A program made the position numbers and the translations under genes. From positions 18,962,492 through 19,026,491 of the forward strand of contig OY986971.1 in NCBI GenBank assembly GCA_963920575.1: 64,000 nucleotides of DNA, in the 5' to 3' direction. This DNA is from Narthecium ossifragum (lineage: Eukaryota > Streptophyta > Magnoliopsida > Dioscoreales > Nartheciaceae). Numbering within the stretch: position 1 is the stretch's first letter; every line of letters begins with the position of its first letter. A model generated the notes under the pieces. It made no database searches. It was not told the DNA's origin and worked only from the letters and a program-made list of their open reading frames with translations. Below, piece after piece: positions 1 to 11,156 of this stretch.

Positions 1-637
1 ACTAACTCAAGTAGGTAGAAACCTACGGGAAACACACTCCTTGGCTGATTTCTCGCGGTACGGCCCCCAAGCCGGCTTCCAACCAAGCCAAGGATCTTCC
101 TCTCGCTGTCACGAGTCCAACAAGCCTTCAAGCACCCAAAAAGATGGTCGGAGGAGGGAGAACGGAGGGGAAGACGAAGATGGGAAGCAAACCGGAAAAA
201 CAGAGGAAGGTCGCGGGCTATTTATAGGCTCGAGTCCTATCGATCGGTCCAAGGACCGATCGGTTGGACTGGGCCAGGTTAAGTCGGTTCATGTCCTTAT
301 CCGGACACGTCAACCGCGCCGACCACTGACACAAGTCCGATCGATAGCTCCAAGGAGCGTCTGATCGCACACAGGTCCGATTGGTCGTTCCAAGGAGCGT
401 CCAATCGCACACGGGCCGCCAGCTACACCAAAACCAAGCTTCTGTGGGCCCGAGCTTGGATCTTTCGATCCCAAACCCACCTAGGGTTCTAGCAAACACG
501 TAAATCAAACATAGGAACTGTGTGTGCACCACGCGGGTGTGAAACAAACCGACAGGGCGCAATTTAACAAATTGCCCTTGCGGTCCACAACGAGCAACAG
601 GCTCGACCCAAGCAATCGACCCAGGAATGGAGGGATA
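1..637 (-). mobile_element. Family X LTR copy Xa, 5' part, runs off the left edge
   Basis: Read on the minus strand, this is the promoter half of a family X unit. It contains the block around 500-637 shared with all other copies, a TATA-like ctatttatagg at 218-228, a purine-rich leader (CT-rich on the sense strand) at 120-210 and a gtaggt/acctac hairpin at about 12-30. Palindromes of the CGATCGGTCC type lie at 238-270, upstream of the TATA in sense orientation. The usual terminal CCTCACA is not complete at 637, where LINE-1 sequence resumes, so the last few bases are lost or mutated. The rest of the copy lies left of the window. Confidence 0.75.
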
Positions 638-1528
638 GGTCCTGCTCCAGTTGATGCAAAACCACCGTTGGAGGTAACTACCCCTGATGTTGTAGCTGTT
701 GTTGCCGGCGAGTGGCATGTAGTCCGGCGGAACCGATTTGGCCGGAAAGGGGAGCTGCAAGGAGGAGTGCGTCATGTTGCAGGGTTTGTCAAACCTGAGA
801 GGGGACAGACTGGTACACGTGGCGAGTGGAGGAACGTTGGCATTAATGGTGATGGGAGAAGTCCATCTGGGTTTGGCCAGGCGACAGTGACTCTGGGTGG
901 CGATGGCAGGGGTGGGGGGGTGGGTGTCGGTCACGTTAGAGGTAAAGGGGCTTTGGCGGATGGGACTGGCGGCGGCGCCCTAGCTAAGAAGGGAGAGCCT
1001 CTTCTGGATGGAGAGGGGAGGGGGTCAACTCGTGGCTTCTTTCCACCGGTTGGGGGAGTTACCCAGGCTAAGCCATCTAACGGGCTGCGAGATGGTCGGA
1101 CCGGGTTTGATGGTGATAATGGGCTGCGAGCTGGGCTTGGTAAGTTAAATATCTCTAGGCCTTTGTTACCGGGCCAGTCAAGTGGAGGTTCTACATCTTG
1201 GTTGCGGAGAGTAGATCCAGTTGTGAGGCCTAGGTTCAATGCAGTTAATGGCCCAAACTCTATCAATATAGCTGAATTGGATGAATGGCTTGCACAAGGG
1301 GTGCAACTTATGGAAAGAGCTCTTGATGGGAGCTTGCTATCCTACTGTGCGGTAGAGACCATGGAAGAAGGTGAAGAGGAGCTCCAAGATGGAGATGGAA
1401 GCACTGCAATGGTGATGTATATTGATCAACAGTCAGATACTTATGATGGGAGGGTTCAGCTTGTGCAGTGGAAAAGGAAGTGTGGTCCTACATCGGAGGA
1501 GCAACCGATTCCTGCTGCAAGTGTTTAA
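638..1528 (+). pseudogene. LINE-1 ORF1 protein, C-terminal part
   Basis: An open frame runs through this stretch, but its first codons (from 524) belong to the neighbouring LTR, so only the part from about 638 is LINE. The protein is Gly/Arg-rich and low in complexity, then ends in an acidic tail, as in the C-terminal half of plant L1 ORF1 proteins (nucleic-acid-binding chaperones). The identification rests mainly on position: it ends directly before an endonuclease frame on the same strand. The stop at 1526-1528 is followed by GG, whereas the equivalent junction in LINE-2 reads TAATG with ORF2 starting inside it. The N-terminal DUF4283 and zinc-knuckle regions are not in the window. Confidence 0.6.
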
Positions 1529-2777
1529 GGTTGAACATAATTTTTGGAATTGTAGGTCAGTAGGGGCGAAGTGAGTTGTGGATTCTTGTTTTAGATTATT
1601 TGCTGACAATAATTTGTCATGCCTTTTCCTTCTTGATACCTTTGTTGCAGAGGATACGATGGTATGGATACATAGCAAGCTGGGGCGGCTTTTTGAATGC
1701 TTTGTGATTCCAGCTCAGGGCGGATGTGGAGGGATTGTTGCTGTTTGTAAGCCTATTGTTGGACGTGTCTCTGTCCAATTTCACTCAGTGCAAGCTATGC
1801 ATGTGGTCCTAACTACGACCAATTGTGGTCAGCTGTCGGTGTCTATTGTCTATGGTGCTCATACGTGCCGGGCGAGGCGGGAGTTATGGGAGATGTTCGA
1901 CTTGTTCGGGACAACTGGGTTGCCACATTTAGTCACTGGGGATTTCAATGTTTTGTTATCGGCGGAGGAGAAGAAGGGTGGTATTCCTTTGGCTTTTGGG
2001 GAAGAAGAGCAGGAGTTCTTGCAATATATTTGCAGTAATGGCATGGTCGATCTTGGCTTCTCTGGTCAGACCTTCACTTGGTCTAACTGCCAACAAGGTG
2101 ATGCTAAGGTTTTTGAGAGATTGGATCGGGCTTTGTGTAATCAGCAGTGGACGGATCTTATCCATTATACTGAGGTTCGGCAATTAGCGAGAATTCAGTC
2201 TGACCATTCACCTTTGTTGGTTACTTTGAAAGATTTTGAAGTCTATTGTGGGGCTTCAATTTTTCGTATGGAACAACACTGGATCAACTCGGATGTTTTT
2301 GGAGGGGTTGTGGGCTGAATATGGAGAGGTAGCTTTACTGGTTCAAGGCAGTACAAGTTTACGTCTAAGATCCTGGCTGTAAAGAAGTTGGTGAAGAATT
2401 GGGACCGTAGGGTTGGAGCTTTGGATATGTTTGGAGTAGGCAAACAAATTGAGATGTGCTTACAGGACCTGCATGAATTGGAGGAGAAAGGGCTGGCATC
2501 TTCTAGGGAGGAGGATTAGATCAAAGAGCTTGAAGGTCATTGGGAGGAAGTTATCGAGAGACAAGAGTAGTTTACTGCACAGAGGGCTAGGCAGTTGTGG
2601 TTATGCACAGGAGATAGAAGCTCGAAATTTTTTCACAGATTAGTGGAAGGACGATCACATAAATCCTTGTCCGTGAGATCATTGATGAAGCTAGGGAGTT
2701 TACCTCTGAGCCTAAGACAATGGGTAAGGTGCTTGCGAACTATTTTTCCGCCTTCTGGATAGATGAGTGAGGTGATC
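1529..2777 (+). pseudogene. LINE-1 ORF2, apurinic endonuclease domain and linker
   Basis: The exonuclease-endonuclease-phosphatase fold of plant L1 ORF2 is recognisable. An N-terminal FWNCR motif lies near 1545, the catalytic GDFNV at 1938-1952 and SDHSP at 2199-2213. The frame from 1578 to 2318 is open; flanking parts carry stops (for example a TGA shortly before 1578 and one at the end of that frame). Downstream, degraded frames still show the FFHRLVEGR-type region that precedes RT. The domain would nick target DNA to prime reverse transcription. It is cut at 2777 by insertion X1, which is flanked by TGATC duplications, and resumes at 9630. It is dead as a gene. Confidence 0.85.
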
Positions 2778-2873
2778 TGTGAGGACCTGTCCCTCTACTG
2801 GATCGACCGCGTGGGTCGGGCCCGTGGCTCGTTGTGGACTGCAAGGGCAATTTGGTAAATTACGTATTGTCGG

Positions 2874-4500
2874 TGATAAGACGTGAAAAGTGCACAAATC
2901 ACCCTTTTAACTAGGTCTCGTTAGTCTCCGAGCAATGCTATTTTGATTGTCTTTTCCCCATTTCAGGCTTAAGGACCCTCAACGAAGATTAGATCAAGTT
3001 TGGTGCTAAAACGAACAAATAAAGAACCTGCTAGGAGCAAAAGAGCAAAGGAGCAAAGATGGACCATCTTTGACATCAAAACTGTACCTGCTCAGGAAGA
3101 ACCAGATGATGTGCTATACATGGTTGGAAAGCTCTTGAAGTCTAGATTTCAGAACTTTTTACGGTTCATGATTTGGAGTTTCCTAGAGGAAGATATGCTA
3201 TTTTTAGTACAGAGGTGCAGAAGAAGCAGTTACGGAAAACCAGATCGATCTCATCCCAAAGGAGATCGATCTCCTTGGGCGCTGCGGGAAAAATAAAAGG
3301 AAATTGACTAATCCGAGTTAGGGTTTGTCGGATGCTATAAATAGCCTTCTTTGGGGGCGTTTTGGCAGCCTTCCATGGCCGAATTTTCGTCATCTCTTAG
3401 GGTTTCTCTTAGTTTCTTTTCCACAAATTAGGTTAGATCTTTGGTGGAAGATCCATGGGTGGAGCGCGGCGACAACTTTCATCGATGGATCTCCTTCCTA
3501 AGATGAGTAACTAATCTCTAGCCTAGGGATTTATATGATGTATTAGAGAATCTTTCTAGGGACTTTCATGGATCTGAGCATGTATTCTTTTAATGGTTTT
3601 TAATGGAATAATCTTTTATTGTCATATCTATTGGTAATATTTATTATGGTGAATGGATTGTTTGTTCGCTGTGCCCTAATTTCGGTCTGTCTTGTCTTGG
3701 TTTTTCCGTGGGTATACAGCCGGATTTTGTGAAAGCTCAAAACATAAAAGTTGTAGATCTCTTCCTTAGCTTTTCAACGAATCTTGAATCACCTTGTTTC
3801 GAGTTCGGATGTGAAAGTTACGCTGAGATTACACTCGCTGGTTTTGAGCATTGCATGTTAGAAGCTAGGGTTAGGACTTGTTCAAGATGCTTTCATGCTA
3901 GAACCATGTTAGATCTTTGGATTGGATTCTAAACCCTAGATTATGATTGTAGGAGTGCTAGAACCACTGTCTTAATGCTAGAACCATTAAGACCTATAAT
4001 TGTAACCTTCGATTCGATCTTTATCTTTATTGATTAGGCGATCTCAAAGTGCTAGAACCACTTTGATTATTCTCATACCAATTATCCGCTGATTTGATCT
4101 TCGTTCCGATGAAGACTTCTTACGAATCTTTGTTGAGTGATAGGTAGATCTAGCCATTCTCCTATCAACTTTTGGAAAACCATCTCTGATTTATGGTTTT
4201 GCTCTCATTCTAGGAAAGCCTAGATAGTTCTTTATTATTGATTAGAAATCTCTTGACCATTTATCCTATTATTATTTAGTTTAATCTGAGTTAAGAGTAG
4301 TTTAAACCCAAAAATCATTTCCTTTATCAATCTTTTGATTTAGAACTATACGAGGTAATTAGACTTAACACTTCTTTTCCCTGTGGATTTGACTCGGACT
4401 CATTGCTATCTACCCATAAAGTAGTTAGTCAGTGATTCATATTATAAATTTGTAATTTTGGCATCCTTGTTAAGGTAACGACACTTTTCAAGGCGTGTCA
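2874..4500 (+). mobile_element. Solo LTR L1, Athila-type (same family as L4 and L5)
   Basis: It begins TGATAAGACG and ends GGCGTGTCA, 1627 bp, with exact GTCGG duplications at 2869-2873 and 4501-4505. The first 300 bp contain a module shared with L2-L4, L6 and L7 (about 3110-3190). A GATCGATC palindrome pair at 3243 and 3264 lies upstream of the TATA ctataaatag at 3335-3344. The end region, with 'cttgttaaggtaacgacac', matches L4 and L5. There is no internal region, so this is a solo LTR left by LTR-LTR recombination. Confidence 0.9.
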
Positions 4501-4538
4501 GTCGGTTTGTTTCGCAACCGCGTGGTGCACACACAATG

Positions 4539-6174
4539 TCGCGCCCCGACCCGCGAAAGCCCAACCAAGACGGGCGACGTGAACCGGAACCTAACAAACT
4601 ACGGAAATTATTGGCGAGGGTTCCCTCTAACCTAATGGTTTCCCTAAGCAATTCATCAAAAGCCCTCAATTACAAATTCAAAGATTTAAGAAACCTCAAG
4701 CTGAAGATTATCAAAACCCAAAATATAATACACAAAACCTCGAAGAGGGGAAGATCAAGTACAAACATATATACTCTCCTGTAGGAGACTAACTATATAA
4801 GGGTTAAGGAAAAACAGATCACCTCTCCTCAGACTCCGCCAGGCGCCGCCGCACCACTGACCAACTGCCCGGTAGGGGCCACCGAAGAAAAGCTAACGCC
4901 TGCACCTGCAAAACACAGCTCGGGTAGGAATGAGCACTAAGCTAAGCAGGGAAACTACACTAGGACACACAGAAGGAAGAGAGAAACGCAACAGTGTCGC
5001 CCTCTAGTAAGGCCTGGGTGTACACATGGGCCCCATAACCCCACCGCATGTCCCTGAGGTCCACGATCATGGTCTTCCAGAAGAACTGATCACATAATGG
5101 GTCACGCTCAGTAAGCAGGAAAATAACACGGCTGACTCACAAGCAGGAAACTGGCACTGCTGGCAGGAAATGGCACCGCTGAGTAAGCACACCCTCTACT
5201 CAAGAGTCGTCACAACTGAACACCGGCTACACCTCAGATGCCGACTCGAGGCCGACACCACCTCTACAATCATCAATCAACATGTGTTCAAGTCATCTAG
5301 GCCTATCCTCGAAAATCCACTGAACACCACCATTCAAACCTGGACCAAGCTATCGCACCTCGACCCGCGAAAGCCCAACGGGGCTGGGCGACGTGAACCG
5401 AAACCTAATAAACTGTGAAAAATATTGATGAGGGTTTCCTCTAACCTAATGGTCTCTCTAAGCAATTCATCAAAATCCCTCAATTACAAATTTAAAGATT
5501 TAAGAAACCTCAAGCTGAAGATTATCAAAACCCAAAATATAATACACAAAACCTCGAAGAGGGGAAGATTAAGTACAAACATATATATTTTCTCGTAGAA
5601 GGCTAACTATATAAGGGTTAAGGAAAAACAGATCACCGCTCCTCAGACTCCGCCAGGCGCCGCCGCACCACCGACCAACTGCCCGATAGGGGCCACCGAA
5701 GAGGAGCTAACACATGCACCTGCAAAATACAGCCTGGATAGGAATGAGCACTAAGCTCAGCAGGAAAACTACACTATGACACACAGAAGGAAGAGAGAAA
5801 CGCAACAGTGTCTCACTCTAGTAAGGCCTGGGTGTACACAGAGGCCCCATAACCCCACAACCCCACCTCGTGTCCCTGAGATCCATGATCATGGTCTTCC
5901 AGAAGAACTGGTCACATGATGGGTCACGCTCAGTAAGCAGGAAAACAATACTGTTGACTCACAAGCAGGAAACTGGCACTGCTGACAGGAAATGACACCA
6001 CTAAGTAGACACACCCTCTACTCAAGAGTCGTCACAACTGGACACCGGCTACAACTCAGAACCCGACTCCAGGCCGACACGACCTCTACAATCATCAATC
6101 AACAGGTGTTCAAGTCATCTAGGCCTATCCTCAAAAATCGACTGAACACCACAATTCAAACCTGGACCAAGTTA
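4539..6174. repeat. ~0.81-kb direct tandem duplication inside X2
   Basis: The segment 4539-5352 is repeated at 5353-6174. Both begin with a tcgc...cgacccgcgaaagccc stretch and both end in 'cctggaccaag'. The copies differ by scattered substitutions and small indels (814 versus about 822 bp), so the duplication is not recent. Other family X copies carry this block once. Confidence 0.9.
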
Positions 6175-6683
6175 CCTAACCCCGGTCCTAGGGCTAAATC
6201 CAAGCTTCCAAGCCTCGGGATGGCGGCCCACAGATTGCCCACGTCCTATCCTATGCAACTAATGCACAACCAGAAATGCATGCTATGCACATACGCATGG
6301 AAGCAGATAAGCATGGAACATATGTGACGATTTAAAGAACAAGGTCTGGGCTCGGCACCCTGCCCGCCCGGGATGGTGAACAGTAAAACAGGTCAAGGAG
6401 TTGCTGCAGTAGAAGCCCCACCAACTGCAGCCAGTCCGCCAAAAGACAGCATGTTACGGGAAACAACCCTGACAAAGAAGATTAGCAGTACAACATGCTA
6501 TCTAAACATCCCGGAAGTCGTCACTCTCCCGGTTCACCATTACCCCTCATTATGGTGCTAACATGCTCAAGATTATGTACAAGTTGATAAAATGGTAAAG
6601 AAAACAGCATACGCGAAGCCCCGCGGGCAAATCCATTGAAAACGCCTCTCAACCACAAAGAGATGAATCCCTCTCCCAGAGAA

Positions 6684-7366
6684 GATCGATCTTCTTTGTG
6701 CTTGAGGAAAGCCTCGTCCCAGTCAACCGGAAGAGATCGATCTTCTCCACCATAAGGATCGATCTTCTTCGTAACTTGGAACCCGCCCATGCCAACCAAG
6801 CAAGGATCGATCTTCTCCAACAGAAGGATCGATCCCGCTTGGGCTGGGCATGACGCCCCACAAGAGATCGATCTTTCCTCAAGAAAGATTGATTCGGATG
6901 GATTCACCGGTGAACCGCCGGTGAGAAAATACTGCCGGAAAACTCCACCAAACCCCACAAAACCTTGGGATCTGGTAGTACGAAGGATCATGAGTCCAAA
7001 ACCAGAGATTTCATTGAAAATAAACTTGTATTTAATCAGATCTAAGCAAAACAAACCTCAAGCAAACTCAAACCTCACAAAATCCAGAAAAACAAGTAGG
7101 TAGGATCCCTACCTAGACTAGAGCAACTTCAATCCCAGCTGCTAAGACTTGGATCATCCTTAAACTCTTTCAAATCCAGCCGGATCTCAGCTCAAGAACG
7201 CTGATTTGCGAAAGAATCAAAGAAGAGGGTTTCATTCGTTTTATAGACGGACGAACCGACCTATGAGAGATCGATCTTTTCTCAAAAAGAGATCGATCAT
7301 TCATGACGAACCGACATAACTTTCTGGCGCTAAAAGATCGATCTTCTTAGCAAGAGAAGATCGATT
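6684..7366. repeat. Paired GATCGATC palindrome arrays in the X2 promoter region
   Basis: Palindromes start at 6735/6757, 6805/6827, 6866/6887, 7269/7291 and 7336/7359, giving spacings of 22, 22, 21, 22 and 23 bp, plus a lone site at 6684. Flanks are mostly AAG/CTT, so many sites read AAGATCGATCTT. In X2 sense orientation (minus strand) the 7269-7366 group lies upstream of a TATA-like element near 7236. Confidence 0.85.
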
Positions 7367-9629
7367 CTCTTTGCCCAGAAAGCTAGACTTGGGCTAAAAG
7401 ACAAGCCCAAGGTAGGATCCTTCGATCCCGGGTCCACCTAACCGTTCTAATTAAATATTTACACAAACACGGTCAGTGTGTGCACACGCGAGTGTGAAAC
7501 AACCCAACAATGTGTAATTTACCAAATTGCCCTTGCGGTCCACAACGAGCCACGGGCCCGACCCAGCCGGTCGGCCCAGGAGTAGAGGGGCAGGTCCTCA
7601 CACACAGCCCCTATATTTGATTTATGTGTTTGCTAGGACCCTAGGTGGGCTTGGGATCGAAAGATCCAAGCTCGGGCGCGCAGAAGCCTATTTTTAGTGC
7701 AGCTGGCGGCCCGTGTGCGAGGAGCGACTGATCGGACTTGTGTCGGTGGTCGGCGCAGCCGACGTGTCCGGATAAGGATGCAAACCGAGTTAACCCGACC
7801 CAGCCCGACCGATCGCTCCCTGGACCGATCGATCAGACTCGAGCCTATAAGTAGGCCGAGACCTCCCCTGTTTTTCCGGTTTGCTTCCCTTCTCCTTCTT
7901 CACCTCCGTTCTCCCTCCTTCGGCGATCGTTTTGAGTGCTTGAGGTCTGATTGGATTTGTGGCAGGAAGAGGGATTCAATCGAGGTTTGCGTTCCCGGTA
8001 GGTTTCTACCTACTTGAGTTGGTTTAGGGGTTTTCTCTTAATCTAGCCGGTAGATCTAGATGTTCTTGGTGTTATTCTATGCCTCTTGGTTAAATTAATT
8101 ACTTTTTTTAAGTTTGATAAGATTTGATTGAGATTTTAGTAGGTTTTTAGCATGTTTAAACTCGGATTTTTCCGGTTTCTGTGTTCTTGAAGAACAACCG
8201 GTTTTTGGCGTGTTGTCTGATCTGTACGTGCATGATCTTGATTTATGATGAACATGAGAGTTGTAGATCTTTAAGTCTACTCTCAGACCCAATCGGTTTC
8301 ATAATTTTCTGATTTGCTTATGATTTGTTATGATGTTCCTACGGATGGGCTGCATTGTAGCAATTAAAGGTAATTATTGAGATTAGTGGTTTTGATTAGT
8401 GTTTTTCGGGTAATCGAGCCGTTGGATGTTTTCTGGTTTTGGATATGTTGATCCCAGCATGTTTATCTACAGGTATCTAAGTTGGATCTCGAATCCGACG
8501 TCGTTTAGATGTCGGATCGACGAGGTCACTTAGCCCCTAATTAGAGGATCTTGGTGCTTTAATAATATTATATGTTCTGAACATATAATATTATATTCAT
8601 TGTTCATCTGAGTTTTCGGGGTTACTTTACGTTGTAGGAGTCCGCGGTTGACGATCTCGGTACCATCGTAACGCCGGTATCCGCTGCGGATTGGCTGGCA
8701 GAGGTCGGTAGTATCGATGCAGCGATCCAGTTGGGTTTATGTGTTACTTTATCATACTGTTGAATGCTTACCTCTTATCTGCGCATGATCATAGCATGCA
8801 TTCTGTTGTTCATTAGATGCATAAGGATAGAGTGTGAGCGATGGGTTAATCGCCGATCCGAGGCTTTCAGGTAGCTCGGATTTAGCTCTAGGACCGTGGT
8901 GGGTAGCAAGGTCCAGGTTGGAATGTAGTATTCAGTCGATATCGATGATAGGCTTAGATGACTTGAATATATATTGATCGATGATTTAGATGTCGTGCCG
9001 GCCTCTAGCCGGGTGCTTAGGTGCAGCCGGTGTCCGGTGATCCATGTCTCTTGAGTAGAGGGTGTGCCTACTCAGCGAGTTGGACTCCCGCTAGCAGAGC
9101 CCGTTTCCTGCTTGTGAGACAGCAGTGCTGGTTTCCTGCTCACTGGGACACGCGGTGGGGTTATGGAACCCCTGTGTTCACCCAGGCCTTGCTTGAGGAC
9201 GACACTATTGAGCTCCCTCCTTTTCTGTGTGCCGTAGTGTAGAACCCTACTGAGCTTTATGTTCACTCCTAACCGGGCTGCGTTTTGCAGGTGCAGGCGT
9301 TAGCTCTTCTTCAGTGACCCCTACCGGGCAGGTGTTTGGTGGCGCGGGGGAGTCTAACGGTGCTTGAGGAGCGGTGATCATTTGTCTACCCTTTCTGTTA
9401 GATAATCTCCTACGAGAGTCTGTTGTATAAGCTGTTGTACCCTTTTGAAGATTTCAATATTATATTATATCATCTTAGGTTGTTAATTATTATTAAATTC
9501 GGGTACTTGTGAATTGTTTAGGGAGACCTATAGATTAGAGGGAACCCCTCGCCAAAATTATTCCACATTAGTTAGGTTCCGGTTCGCGTCGCCCGGCCCG
9601 GTTGGGCCTTCGTGGGTCGGGGAGCGACA

Positions 9630-9875
9630 TGATCCTCGCTGTCATCTGCCGGATCTACCTAGAGTTCCAGACTCTTTTTCATGACGATCTGGTTCGTGAG
9701 GTCAGTGTCGAGGAAATCAAGCAAGTTGTCTTTGGAATGGGTAGGTCCAAATACCCTGGACCTTATGGGATTCCAGTTGAATTTTTTTTATCAAGTATTG
9801 AAGGGTGATTGGTGAGGAGTTTGTTAACCTCATTTGCCATTTCTTTCATACTAGTTGCCTCCCTGATCAGTCACT
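9630..9875 (+). pseudogene. LINE-1 ORF2, N-terminal fragment of reverse transcriptase
   Basis: After X1, LINE-1 resumes with a region matching the start of the L1 RT domain. The frame reads VSVEEIKQVVFGMG followed by a degraded PGPDGIP motif (here PGPYGIPVEFF), then CLPDQ. A TGA after SSIEG breaks the frame. Roughly 60 residues expected before the next LINE-1 piece at 15372 are missing, lost where element A and its neighbours inserted. Confidence 0.8.
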
Positions 9876-10525
9876 AAATATTCATACTTAAACCCCTTAA
9901 TTTACCTTTGTTAGCCCGAAAGTGTTTGTATTTGATAGTTTGTTAGTTTATTTCAGGTTTAATGAAGATTCAAGTTATAAAATACAGAAACAGACTAATA
10001 TGTGGAAATTACGCCGCTCCGCTGGCAGTTTGAAAAGAATTCGTCAAATTCTCCAGATAAATTCTAAATTCATGAACTTTGTAGGACCTCTAGAAGACAT
10101 CAATACGAACAACTTTTATGTTGGACACTTTACGATATTCCTGACAGATTAATACCAGTTTTAAAGACTATGAAGCTAAACTGATGCTGAAAAACTGGTC
10201 CGTCGACATTCAGGAGAATATTCGCCAAATATTCCAAATAAGTCAGAATATTATGCAATCTTCGGGATCTAACAGAAGGCTTCCTAAGCTACATCTTTCA
10301 TGTTTAGCACATTTCCATATTATGGCTTGATTGGACCCAGGTTCGATCGGAGTAAGACAGCCAGGAGTTAATCCAAGGAATCCGAGTTGTATTAGGAGGT
10401 CCCCATAGAGAGAAAAGAGAGAATTAGGGTTTGGAGGATTCTCTGGAGAAGATGGAGTTGCAGCGTGGATCCCAATCGTTCTTCATCGAATCTATGGCTT
10501 CCATCACAAATGGCATAGATTTCTA
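9876..10525 (+). mobile_element. Truncated LTR-like fragment, family not assigned
   Basis: AT-rich sequence resembling the left part of an Athila-type LTR in plus orientation, ending in a leader-like stretch around 10430-10490 (agggtttggagg, then a Cys/His-free region with ATCGAATCTATGGC). It has no palindrome array and does not align by eye with L1-L7. It abuts the opposite-facing gag-protease remnant of element A, so it cannot be that element's own 3' LTR. Ends are approximate. Confidence 0.4.
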
Positions 10526-11156
10526 ACAAGAATATAGAATATGACATGACAATGATAGAAGCTCTTAAATCTAACATGGCCTTCTCAAATTTGGTGTTAC
10601 CAATTGTATATGGGATAGTAAACATACCTGGATCTTTACATTTTGCAGGAATTTTTTTTTGAAGAATTGCAGAAACATTTTCACGTACTCTCACCTTCTC
10701 ACATTCTTTAAGTTTCTGTTTCCTCTTAATTGTGCACAATTCTTTCAAGAATTTAGCATAACGAGGTATTTGTTTAATAGCATCTAAGAGTGGAATATTT
10801 ACCTCGCATCGGTGAAAAGTCTCATATAGATCTGAATTCTTCTCATATCTTCTAGATTCTGCTAAAACCTGAGGAAAAGGAGGCACTGGTTTATAATCAG
10901 AAAGAGGTGGAAACTTACATTTAGGAATGTCGTCGTCATCGGGAAAGTCTTTGTCCGCAACAATGTTTTGCTCTTTTCCTTGCGGTGAAGGTGCAGTGAC
11001 TTCCTTTGCTGGAATCTCAACTTCTTTACCACATCTCAAAACAATTGCACTTGCATTTTCTCTTGGATTTATTACCGTTTGAGAGGGTAATTTTCCCGAA
11101 CTTTGCACCTCCAGCTTACTAATTGCATTCGCCATCTGGCCCACCTGATGTTCCAA
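10526..11156 (-). pseudogene. Element A: gag C-terminus and start of aspartic protease
   Basis: The minus-strand frame contains a spacer rich in charged residues, then the conserved block CKDPGMFTIPYTIGNTKFEK, which precedes the retropepsin active site in Athila-type polyproteins. The active-site motif reads DLRAS, where element B in this window has DLGAS, so the glycine is replaced. The sequence ends abruptly just after this motif, at the join with an unrelated LTR fragment. RT, RNase H and integrase are absent, so element A is gag-only. Confidence 0.8.

Larger units (their letters stand above)
4537..7602 (-). mobile_element. Family X LTR copy X2, reverse orientation, with internal tandem duplication
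   Basis: On the plus strand it runs from TGTCGCGCCCC to GGTCCTCACA, the exact reverse of the X1 ends. It sits inside X1 with flanking CACAA (4532-4536) and CACAG (7603-7607), a 5-bp duplication with one change. Its 3066 bp exceed the family norm because about 814 bp are duplicated in tandem (4539-6174). GATCGATC palindromes lie at 6684-6893 and 7269-7366. No coding capacity was seen. Confidence 0.88.
2778..9629 (+). mobile_element. Family X LTR copy X1, itself carrying insertions L1 and X2
   Basis: The copy starts TGTGAGGACC and ends GGAGCGACA, and is flanked by exact 5-bp duplications TGATC (2773-2777 and 9630-9634) inside the LINE-1 ORF2. With L1 (2874-4500) and X2 (4537-7602) removed, the remaining sequence is about 2.1 kb. 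A TATA-like ctataagtagg at 7845-7855 follows CGATCG-type palindromes (7806-7833) and precedes a pyrimidine-rich leader. No gag or pol sequence is present. The TG...CA ends and 5-bp TSD fit a solo LTR; a complete short non-autonomous element is the alternative. Confidence 0.85.

Noticed and set aside
524..1528. A single 334-codon plus-strand gene
   Set aside because: The first part of the frame is antisense family X LTR sequence. The open frame across the junction at about 637 is accidental; only the right part is LINE ORF1.
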